The translations under genes were made by a program, and so were the position numbers. Below, piece after piece: positions 25,084-30,951 of a stretch of DNA of 42,940 nucleotides. The DNA lies in NCBI GenBank assembly GCA_016930085.1, contig JAFGHO010000098.1, positions 1-42,940 of the forward strand. Reading direction: 5' to 3'. This stretch comes from Spirochaetales bacterium. GTDB taxonomy: Bacteria > Spirochaetota > Spirochaetia > SZUA-6 > JAFGRV01. Position 1 is the stretch's first letter; each line of letters opens with the position of its first letter. Below the pieces are notes generated by a model. The model did no database searches, was not told the DNA's origin, and saw only the letters and a list, made by a program, of their open reading frames with translations.

Positions 25084-25470
25084 CTATCCTTCACGTTGAT
25101 TGACAAACCGCTTCCATTCAAGACTGAAAGAGTTGAAGTTGATGAGATAACCGACAGGTAGTCCTGAGAGTTTGAGATAGCTGATAAGCTGGGCTTCCAT
25201 TACCTTTGCAAGCCGGGCGACCGCCTTGAGTTCGAGGATGATCGTGTTGTCGACAACAAGGTCCGCGATATATGCACCGACATATTCGTTTTTATAGGTG
25301 AGTGAAAATACTTTTTGCCGTTCAAATGGAATACCGGCACGGGCAAGTTCGACGCAGAAAGCGCTTTCGTAGACGGATTCAAGCAGACCGGGGCCGAAAT
25401 GGGCGTGAATGGTAAACGCCATACGAATGATGTTATCCGAGAGATCTTTGAAAATGAGTTTCGATGTCAT
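25084..25470 (-). CDS. GxxExxY protein (PDDEXK_3 family)
   Basis: The 128-residue protein shows the family signature GPGLLESVYE, then YIADLVVDNTIILELKAV. The latter contains the Asp and the ExK of a PD-(D/E)xK nuclease-like core, followed by AQLISYLKLSG and GYLINF. The family is widespread, often present in many copies per genome, and its role is unknown. Nuclease activity is inferred from fold only. AGGAGGT eight bases upstream sets the start at 25470. That site itself lies inside an inverted repeat. A small UUCG-type hairpin (25074-25085, read on the minus strand) overlaps the stop codon and is followed by a T-rich stretch. Flanking repeats suggest that gene and repeats move or spread together. 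Confidence 0.9.
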   Translation of the reverse strand: MTSKLIFKDLSDNIIRMAFTIHAHFGPGLLESVYESAFCVELARAGIPFERQKVFSLTYKNEYVGAYIADLVVDNTIILELKAVARLAKVMEAQLISYLKLSGLPVGYLINFNSFSLEWKRFVNQREG

Positions 25471-25475
25471 GGGCG

Positions 25476-25615
25476 ACACCTCCTTAATTAATTTTAGAAA
25501 CCCGTCAATCTCATTTCCGGGGCCTGTCAAGGTTTGCGAAGCAACACGCAAGTGCATGACCTTGACGGGGCCCGGAAATGAGATTATAATCAAAAACGAG
25601 TCATTAAGGAGGTGT
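25476..25615. repeat. Nested inverted repeats upstream of the GxxExxY gene
   Basis: The outer arms 25476-25488 (ACACCTCCTTAAT) and 25603-25615 are a perfect 13-bp inverted repeat. The inner arms 25507-25521 (AATCTCATTTCCGGG) and 25571-25585 are a perfect 15-bp repeat, extended by CCTGTCAAGGT against ACCTTGACGGG with a mismatch. A small TTGCG/CGCAA hairpin sits in the centre. The outer left arm contains the ribosome site of the GxxExxY gene; the outer right arm carries the mirror copy, AAGGAGGTG, on the plus strand, with no gene behind it. Confidence 0.85.
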
Positions 25616-25647
25616 TAGGTGGAAGATAAGAGGAACGACGGATTTAG

Positions 25648-25868
25648 CGGAAGAAAGACGGATTACGCGGATGGATATGGAGAATGAGAATTTAAGAAAT
25701 TATGATTACAGCTAAAAGAGGAAATTAATGATATTTTTGACATTAGACGTTATACGAATTATAACAATAAAAATAAAAAACTAATCATTCAAGACATACC
25801 GCTTTTACGTCTTGCACGGACACTCCCCTCACCGCGTAATCCGCTTCTTACCGTGAAATCCGTAGTAA
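25648..25868. repeat. Further CGGATTACGCGG repeat copies, right flank of the GxxExxY region
   Basis: A plus-strand copy GACGGATTACGCGGATG lies near 25658-25674. An inverted copy, with CTCCCCTCACC at 25823-25833 followed by GCGTAATCCGC, lies at 25823-25862. The latter mirrors the end of the repeat at 24851-24900. Between 25675 and 25810 the sequence is very AT-rich and I see no gene. Confidence 0.6.
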
Positions 25869-25925
25869 CCCCATTTCCCCTATATTTGCGAGAAATCCGT
25901 GACGGAACGGAACGATACGGACGAC

Positions 25926-26060
25926 TCAGCATTCGTGTCCGGGATGGCTGTACCAATCACGCATGAAATGTTCCGCCGAATCTTCCGAATGCCGGAAGTA
26001 CGCGAATCCGGTCATCATGGCTAAAATCAGCGTGATAATAATTGCGATTATCGTCATCAT
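25926..26060 (-). CDS. Possible 44-residue single-membrane-span protein
   Basis: A short frame begins MMTIIAIIITLILAMMTGFA, one hydrophobic segment. It continues with a polar tail of about 24 residues rich in His, Asp and Glu, and ends HPGHEC. The ribosome site is weak (GATGGTAA about 10 bases upstream). It lies alone between the repeat region and the GH30 gene. The clear membrane span followed by a hydrophilic tail is more gene-like than chance, but there is no other support. Confidence 0.35.
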   Translation of the reverse strand: MMTIIAIIITLILAMMTGFAYFRHSEDSAEHFMRDWYSHPGHEC

Positions 26061-26146
26061 GATAAAAAATTACCATCGTTATGTAAGGGGTTTATTAGTG
26101 TTGTGTTAGGTTTTGGTTAGGAAACGGGGAAGGGGAGATATAGAAA

Positions 26147-26186
26147 CCGGAACCGGCCTTCGGGACTTTCCCCGGGCCGGTTCCGG
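26147..26186 (-). terminator. Inverted repeat downstream of the GH30 gene
   Basis: CCGGAACCGGCC at 26147-26158 pairs perfectly with 26175-26186 over 12 bp with a 16-base loop. It lies 39 bases past the GH30 stop codon. On the minus strand it is followed by TTTCTATATC, a weak T-rich tail, so it probably ends the GH30 transcript. Confidence 0.6.
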
Positions 26187-26224
26187 CATTTATTTCGTTT
26201 TCCGTTACGCGGATACCCCGGGTA

Positions 26225-27814
26225 TCAGCACAGCTGCGTAATGATACCCACGTAATAACGGGCGACCTGAAGCGCGTCCGTGATATTGATGTTCCCGTCG
26301 CAATTGGCGTCCGCCAGGGAGGCGTTGAACGGCGAGGGGTTCAATCCCACGTAATACTGCGCGATGAGAAGGGCGTCCGCGATCGTGACCCTGTCGTCCC
26401 CATTGACGTCCCCGGTCGTTCCCGGTGAGGACCCGCCGCCCGCCGAAAAGGTCGTGACGCTGTTTGCCGCAAGCGTCGCGCTGAATGTCCCGTTCGAGAC
26501 CGATATCGCCGGCGACTGCGCGAGATCGCTGCTCGAGGATGTCACGTAGGGGGTGACGGAACCCGCGGAATACCCGTTCAGATGGAAACTCCTCGACTGG
26601 GAACTCCCGCTTTCATTGATCGCGACAATTGCGAATTCGTTTGTCTGTGTGTTCTTGAATGCCGTCACCAGGACGCCGTTCGAGGAGGCCGTCGACGTCG
26701 ACAACCGGTACCATCCCGGCCTGACGAACCTGCTGTAATTGCCCATGGTATAGAGGCGTTTGTTGGTAAACCAGCTGTTATTCTGGGTATTGATGTTGAT
26801 CAATGCCTCCCCCTTCGCGGGATTGACTTTGTAACAGATCGTCCACCAGTAGCACCACGAGTTGCCCTCGGCGTTGGTGAGGAAATCGTGTATCTGTTTG
26901 GCCCACTTCATCCCGTCCGTCATGGAGGCGTCGTTGTCATTGAGGTTCGATACCTCTGTCTCCCACACCCGTTTGTTCTTGCTTTTCGCGTTCGTAAAGT
27001 CATTGTAATTCGAATTGTTGTAGTTGTGGGCCGCGACGATATCGAGGTACCCGGCCGCGGTCGAATCGTTCAATGTCGCCCGCGCGGGTTCTTCCGTCCA
27101 GTTGGAATCCTCGCCTATGATTATTTTTGTTGCGATCGAGTGTTCGTCCCTGAATTTGGGGCCGAGATTGTCCCTGACAAATGTTCTGAATTGTTCTCCG
27201 GTCCATCTGCATGACGAGTAGCTCGTTCCCAGATTCGGTTCATTGGCGACGGAGATGGCGTAAATGTCGATGCCGTTTCTGTTTTTCATGTATTCGGTCA
27301 CGTACTGGTAAAGGTATTCCGCGTAATCGTCATACATGCTCGTCAGGACCGACCCGCCGTTGATACAGCTGTTGTTGTCCTTCATCCACCGGGGCGGGCT
27401 CCAGACCGTACTGTAGAATATGGTGCATCCCCGCTTTTTCGCCTCCTGCATGAACCAGATCTGTTCGTCGACGGCGTTGAAATTCCACGTGCCCTGCTGG
27501 GGTTCTATGGTCTCGATGGGGCCGTCGATATCGTTTCCCCATTCGCTCATGCTCCCGTCACCGACCATGTTCCGAACCATCGAAAGCCCGATGCCCGAGG
27601 TCTGTGAGAAGAGAAGATCGAGAATCTCGTTTCGGGCCGCTTCGGGAAACTTTTTCAGGTTGTCCGCCTGTTTGAACGCGGCTGACGCGCCGAAACCGTC
27701 GATTTCCTGTCTTGCCTCGTCCCAGTATATCTCGATTGTCTGAGAAAAGGCCTGGCAGGATAGAAACAGGAAGAAAAATACGACCGTCCATACGATCAAA
27801 AACCTTCTGTTCAT
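26225..27814 (-). CDS. Secreted GH30 family glycoside hydrolase (glucuronoxylanase-like) with C-terminal dockerin
   Basis: A signal peptide covers about the first 26 residues. The catalytic barrel begins IDGFGASAAF. It contains the acid/base Glu in SVANEPN (about residue 192) and the nucleophile Glu in VWETEVSN (about 287), as in GH30 enzymes of the XynC/subfamily 8 type that cut glucuronoxylan. A beta-sandwich side domain (GWYRLSTSTASSNGVLVTAF onward) follows. After a Gly/Ser/Pro linker there is a dockerin type I domain of two calcium-binding repeats (GDVNGDDRVTIADALLIAQY; ADANCDGNINITDALQVARY). Dockerins bind cohesins, but no cohesin protein is visible here. The ATG at 27814, not 27817, has the better gap from AAGGAG. 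Substrate could also be another xylan or a glucan. Confidence 0.9.
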   Translation of the reverse strand: MNRRFLIVWTVVFFFLFLSCQAFSQTIEIYWDEARQEIDGFGASAAFKQADNLKKFPEAARNEILDLLFSQTSGIGLSMVRNMVGDGSMSEWGNDIDGPIETIEPQQGTWNFNAVDEQIWFMQEAKKRGCTIFYSTVWSPPRWMKDNNSCINGGSVLTSMYDDYAEYLYQYVTEYMKNRNGIDIYAISVANEPNLGTSYSSCRWTGEQFRTFVRDNLGPKFRDEHSIATKIIIGEDSNWTEEPARATLNDSTAAGYLDIVAAHNYNNSNYNDFTNAKSKNKRVWETEVSNLNDNDASMTDGMKWAKQIHDFLTNAEGNSWCYWWTICYKVNPAKGEALININTQNNSWFTNKRLYTMGNYSRFVRPGWYRLSTSTASSNGVLVTAFKNTQTNEFAIVAINESGSSQSRSFHLNGYSAGSVTPYVTSSSSDLAQSPAISVSNGTFSATLAANSVTTFSAGGGSSPGTTGDVNGDDRVTIADALLIAQYYVGLNPSPFNASLADANCDGNINITDALQVARYYVGIITQLC

Positions 27815-27975
27815 CATTTTCTCCTTTTATATCATTGCATTTTATTTTATATTCAGGTCCATTCTACATTACTGCGGGGAATAAATCAAGATTTTTTTAA
27901 TGCCAGGCCGTTTTCGACGGCTTCGTCATCAATTGATACGGGTAATGAAAAGCGGATATGGTAAAGACAGGGCGG

Positions 27976-29226
27976 CTATATCAATTCCTGAGTCTTGAGA
28001 TGTTCGTATACCGCTTTCATGGTTGTTTTTCCGGCTGTGACGATAAATTTTTCGAAACCGGGTTTTACGAACAGGGTTATGATTATTCTTCGTATGATAT
28101 GCTGAAGGGGATAGTTTCTGCCCCTTTGGATATCCAGACACATTTTTCTCCCCAGTCCGCGTGCACGGTCGAGGGCCCCGGGTATTCCGGATATTTGTCT
28201 GCCGTGCAAGTTGACGCCGCATGCACCGGAAACATAGCCCCTTTTGAATATCCCGTTTTTTATGAGGTTTGTCAGTTCCTTTGCGACATGCTCCGCATTT
28301 CCCCCTCCCGCCGTCGATATACCGGCAATATATTTATCTCCCAGTACGGAGAAGGTCATGAATTCGAAAAGCCCCAGCCGTTCGAGAAACCGCTTCATGA
28401 TTGCATTATAGGTGTTACCGTAATTTGGCGATCCGAAAATGATGCCGTCGGATAAGGCAAGCCTGTTTCTCAGCTGTATGAAATCGTCGTCGATAATGCA
28501 CGAACCACCGGCCAGACAGGCCATACAACCCCGGCAGAATTCGATGTCGTATTCGTTGAGAAAAATTTCTTCCGTTTCCGCACCGGATGCTTCGGCGCCT
28601 TTCAGTGCTTCGCGTACCAGGACGGCCGTGTTCCCGTTTTTTCTCGGGCTGCTGATAATGCCGGTCACTTTTATCGGTTTATTCATGGGTTTCCTCCTTG
28701 TTGTTGATATGATATGTCTCAGGGCACACTGCATCGTGTTGCCGATTATGACGGCCATTACGGCGGCGAACGATATCCACTTTGCCGTCGTCATGAAGGA
28801 TGCAATGGCGATAATGCCGGGATTCGAATATGTAAAAGACGAAAGTAAAACCAGAAGGAACAGATTTTCAAGGCCGTCGAATATACCCTTCACCCAGGGA
28901 AGCATGACCGCTATCAGGCGGTGATACCGGGCGTTATTCCTGTCAAGAAGCCTTGCAATGATAGAAGATTGCATGAGTGCGGAAAAAATGATAAATCCGT
29001 AATCTTTGAGAAGAAATATCATATAGAACCGGCGGCCTGCATCCCCGATCTTTTCAAACAGGGATGTGACATGAGAGGGAGTGTAGTAAAACTGCATGTC
29101 CGGGACGGGCACTCCATTACCGATTTTTGTGAATACGGAAAGATCCGATAGTACGAACCCTGCAAAAATGGCCGACAGAACAAGTGAAATACCAAACAAT
29201 ATTCCATGTCGTTTCCTGCTTTGCAT
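27976..29226 (-). CDS. Fusion: four-span membrane domain plus iron-sulfur flavoprotein (NADPH-dependent FMN reductase fold)
   Basis: Residues 1-175 hold about four membrane helices (near 8-28, 67-92, 120-130, 138-162) of unknown family. Residues 181-416 form a flavodoxin-like FMN-binding domain, with phosphate loop SSPRKNGNTAVLV and FGSPNYGNTYNAIMKRF. Cys231, 234, 237 and 243 make the compact CX2CX2CX5C motif of iron-sulfur flavoproteins, which pass electrons between ferredoxin-like partners and small acceptors. Just before Met181 the DNA has AAGGAGG and a 6-base gap (ATG at 28686), so the flavoprotein could also be made alone. The frame is continuous, with no stop between the parts. The gene is divergent from a tetR gene and its promoter lies in the shared operator region, so it is probably the TetR target. 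Confidence 0.78.
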   Translation of the reverse strand: MQSRKRHGILFGISLVLSAIFAGFVLSDLSVFTKIGNGVPVPDMQFYYTPSHVTSLFEKIGDAGRRFYMIFLLKDYGFIIFSALMQSSIIARLLDRNNARYHRLIAVMLPWVKGIFDGLENLFLLVLLSSFTYSNPGIIAIASFMTTAKWISFAAVMAVIIGNTMQCALRHIISTTRRKPMNKPIKVTGIISSPRKNGNTAVLVREALKGAEASGAETEEIFLNEYDIEFCRGCMACLAGGSCIIDDDFIQLRNRLALSDGIIFGSPNYGNTYNAIMKRFLERLGLFEFMTFSVLGDKYIAGISTAGGGNAEHVAKELTNLIKNGIFKRGYVSGACGVNLHGRQISGIPGALDRARGLGRKMCLDIQRGRNYPLQHIIRRIIITLFVKPGFEKFIVTAGKTTMKAVYEHLKTQELI

Positions 29227-29242
29227 AGAGACAACTCCATTC

Positions 29243-29271
29243 TTGACGTTTATGAAAAGATAATGTATACT
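29243..29271 (+). promoter_or_regulatory. Promoter of the tetR gene
   Basis: TTGACG at 29243-29248 and TATACT at 29266-29271 are 17 bases apart. The -10 box overlaps the first GTATAC of the operator array, so the regulator would repress itself. Confidence 0.7.
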
Positions 29272-29321
29272 GTATGTATAACAAGTATACCCTATGTATA
29301 TAAAGTATACTCAAGGTATAC
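29265..29321. promoter_or_regulatory. Tandem GTATAC operator array between tetR and the flavoprotein fusion
   Basis: GTATAC occurs at 29265, 29285, 29305 and 29316. The first three are spaced exactly 20 bases apart, two helical turns. Between them lies a conserved TATGTATA, giving two tandem units of the form GTATAC-NN-TATGTATA-NN-AA. Both divergent promoters fall inside the array, the expected layout for TetR-family control. Confidence 0.7.
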
Positions 29322-29332
29322 TTAAATGTCAA
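29304..29332 (-). promoter_or_regulatory. Promoter of the membrane/flavoprotein fusion gene
   Basis: On the minus strand TTGACA (29332-29327) and TATACT (29309-29304) are separated by 17 bases: one perfect hexamer and one with a single change. The -10 box overlaps the third GTATAC copy. Transcription would begin near 29297, so the two divergent transcripts overlap by about 20 bases. Confidence 0.75.
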
Positions 29333-29350
29333 GGGGGTAAAGCGCTTTTT

Positions 29351-29995
29351 ATGAAAAAAAAATCACGACGTGATATAGAAAGACAGGCACGCAAAGAAGG
29401 AATCATTAACGCCGCCGAAAAACTCTTCTGTACGTATGGCTTCTCCAGGGTATCGATGGATCAGATTGCCGCGGAGGCCGAGTTTACTAAGCGAACGCTG
29501 TATCAATACTTTTCCGGCAAGGAAGACCTTTATTTTGCCGTAACACTCAAAGGCTTCAGGACCCTCTTTGCGTATTGCGGAAAGGCCATTGAAAAAGGCG
29601 GAAACGGATTCGATAAAATAAGGCATGCATTTATGGCATATTTTCATTTTTATACCGATTTTCCGGAATTATTCCGTCTTATGAATCGTATCGGACAAAT
29701 CAGGAAAAAAGCCGGACCCGGTTTTGATGAATTCAGGCAGTTTGACAATTATATGTTTCAGGAACTCTCGGCGATAATCGGGCAGGGAATACGTGACGGA
29801 AGCATACGCGGCGATATCGAACCGCTGAAAACCGCCTATTCGATCGCGTTTATCCTGACCGGATTTTTCCATGAACTCTCCGAGACAGGACAAAGTTTTA
29901 CCGCCCATCTCGGATTAAACGAAGAGGCCTTCAGCCGATACACCCTCGATCTTCTCGCTTATGCGATACACCCTCATTCGGAAGAAATCACATGA
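29351..29995 (+). CDS. TetR/AcrR family transcriptional regulator
   Basis: The N-terminal 50 residues are a TetR DNA-binding domain: GIINAAEKLFCTYGFSRVSM, DQIAAEAEFTKRTLYQYF, SGKEDLYFAV. The C-terminal 150 residues are the variable helical ligand and dimer part. The gene is divergent from the membrane/iron-sulfur flavoprotein gene, and GTATAC repeats lie on both promoters, so it most likely represses itself and that gene until a small ligand binds. The ATG at 29351 gives the usual basic start MKKKSRRD. AAGGGGG lies 13 bases upstream, rather far. An in-frame ATG at 29294 falls inside the operator and is unlikely. Confidence 0.92.
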   Translation: MKKKSRRDIERQARKEGIINAAEKLFCTYGFSRVSMDQIAAEAEFTKRTLYQYFSGKEDLYFAVTLKGFRTLFAYCGKAIEKGGNGFDKIRHAFMAYFHFYTDFPELFRLMNRIGQIRKKAGPGFDEFRQFDNYMFQELSAIIGQGIRDGSIRGDIEPLKTAYSIAFILTGFFHELSETGQSFTAHLGLNEEAFSRYTLDLLAYAIHPHSEEIT

Positions 29996-30003
29996 GATTT
30001 TCT

Positions 30004-30162
30004 CTACTTTTTTAAAGAATCCCTTGAGAAAATCTTTTTAAGCAGCGCGCCGATACCCTTTTTTTCTTTTTCGTTCTCTTCGAGGTTTTTTAGAAGACGC
30101 TTATCCGGCTGTTTTTTTTGCATATCTTCCAATGTCGATCCGTCTCTGTCGATGATATTCAT
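30004..30162 (-). CDS. Small hydrophilic protein of about 52 residues, unknown
   Basis: The frame MNIIDRDGSTLEDMQKKQPD continues with a Lys/Glu-rich helix and ends KKIFSRDSLKK. It has a very good ribosome site, AAAGGAGG, five bases before the ATG at 30162 (a second ATG at 30165 is closer). The C-terminal part LLKKIFSRD looks amphipathic. I recognise no family. The strong start signal makes it a likely real gene. It is convergent with tetR, whose stop codon lies about 10 bases away. Confidence 0.6.
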   Translation of the reverse strand: MNIIDRDGSTLEDMQKKQPDKRLLKNLEENEKEKKGIGALLKKIFSRDSLKK

Positions 30163-30280
30163 CATTTCCTCCTTTCTTATGTAATTATTGAGAAGGCCGG
30201 CCGGATGCATCGGTATTTTACATTACCTTGATAATCGAGCGGCAAAACGGCCGTTCGTTACCGGTACATCTCCCGTTGAC

Positions 30281-30442
30281 TCAAGATTTTCCTCCCTTCG
30301 GCCTGCCGTTCACCTCCTCATCGATCGTCTTTTTCATCAGGGAGATCAATTCCTGGGTCATGTTGCTGTTCTTCAAATCACAGATTGCCTTGAACCGGTT
30401 TTTTATATTATCGGGAATATTACGCAGATTGATCGTTGCCAT
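30281..30442 (-). CDS. Small ribbon-helix-helix DNA-binding protein (antitoxin-like)
   Basis: The 53-residue frame begins MATINLRNIPDNIKNRFKAI, a strand followed by the first helix of a ribbon-helix-helix fold. It continues CDLKNSNMTQELISLMKKTI, the turn and second helix, and ends in a Gly/Lys tail. Such proteins are usually antitoxins or small repressors that bind palindromes as dimers. The palindrome ATGATAC-AAAT-GTATCAT (30441-30458) lies on its own start codon and probable promoter, which fits autoregulation. No ribosome site is visible. TTGACT (30477-30472) and TACATT (30454-30449) would start the mRNA at the ATG. No toxin gene (PIN, RelE or similar) is next to it, so it appears to be an orphan. 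Confidence 0.72.
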   Translation of the reverse strand: MATINLRNIPDNIKNRFKAICDLKNSNMTQELISLMKKTIDEEVNGRPKGGKS

Positions 30443-30458
30443 GATACAAATGTATCAT
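30441..30458. promoter_or_regulatory. Operator-like palindrome on the RHH gene start
   Basis: Seven-bp arms ATGATAC and GTATCAT flank AAAT. The site covers the start codon and the -10 region of the ribbon-helix-helix gene, the usual place for an autoregulatory operator. Confidence 0.5.
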
Positions 30459-30519
30459 ATGTATTACTAAAAGTCAAGCAGCCGGACAATAAAGTGTTTT
30501 CCTTCCTCTCTACCGGCGC

Positions 30520-30549
30520 TTGACAAATATAGTATATTCTTGATATTCT
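30520..30549 (+). promoter_or_regulatory. Promoter of rpsU
   Basis: TTGACA at 30520-30525 and TATTCT at 30544-30549 are 18 bases apart, both good matches. The leader before the bS21 coding region would be about 65 bases. Confidence 0.6.
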
Positions 30550-30620
30550 ATGATCAATAAAGATCGAGAATAGAACAATTTCTATAGAGGAGACCACGAT
30601 TGTGAAAGGAGGTGATTTTC

Positions 30621-30839
30621 ATCGCTTACGTTATTGTACAGAGTGAGGAAGAACTTGAAAGGGCGATCAAACGATTTAAGCGGCAGGTAGAGAAAGAGGG
30701 AATAATTCGCGAATGGAAGCGAAGGGAGTTTTATGAAAAACCCTCGACCATACGAAGCAGAAGGAAAAAGTCGCTTAAACGAAAACAGCTTAAGAAGATG
30801 AGAAAAATAGGCGGCTCTAAAGGCTCCAAAAACTATTAA
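30621..30839 (+). CDS. rpsU: 30S ribosomal protein bS21, apparently starting at an AUC codon
   Basis: The protein [20 protein letters not shown] and [20 protein letters not shown] matches bS21 throughout, with a longer Lys/Arg tail. bS21 sits on the 30S platform near the 3' end of 16S rRNA and helps initiation. An unusually complete ribosome site, AAAGGAGGTGA (30606-30616), lies ahead. The codon at the ideal distance, and at the usual protein N-terminus (M-A-Y), is ATC at 30621. The only standard start in frame is GTG at 30612, which is part of the ribosome site itself and would add MIF. No ATG is available. AUC/AUU starts are known for genes controlled by initiation fidelity, such as infC. 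The product call is certain; the start is an inference. Confidence 0.9.
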   Translation: MAYVIVQSEEELERAIKRFKRQVEKEGIIREWKRREFYEKPSTIRSRRKKSLKRKQLKKMRKIGGSKGSKNY

Positions 30840-30844
30840 AAACA

Positions 30845-30868
30845 AAAGGGGCTTGAAAAAGCCCCTTT
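30845..30868. terminator. Hairpin between rpsU and the convergent acyl-CoA ligase gene
   Basis: AAAGGGGCTT (30845-30854) and AAGCCCCTTT (30859-30868) form a 10-bp stem with a 4-base loop. On the minus strand it is followed by a T-rich run ending in GTTTTTAATAG, so it should work best for the ligase transcript, and less well for rpsU. Confidence 0.75.
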
Positions 30869-30951
30869 CGTATATCCGGCCGTATCGTTGACGATAATCA
30901 TAATATTTATGGCAAAGCAAACATCGCTTTCGTGATGCCGTGATCGATACC

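Noticed and set aside
25064-25095. Strong terminator for the GxxExxY gene
   Set aside because: The stem has only four sure pairs with a UUCG-type loop and an imperfect T-run, so it is mentioned in the gene entry only.
25471-25593. 41-residue extension of the GxxExxY protein
   Set aside because: It translates the nested palindrome; AGGAGGT sets the start at 25470.
24851-25868. CRISPR array
   Set aside because: The repeats are few, degenerate and partly inverted, without regular spacers, and there are no cas genes.
27000-27542. Overlapping frames within the GH30 gene
   Set aside because: Arg- and Gly-rich shadow translations with no start signals.
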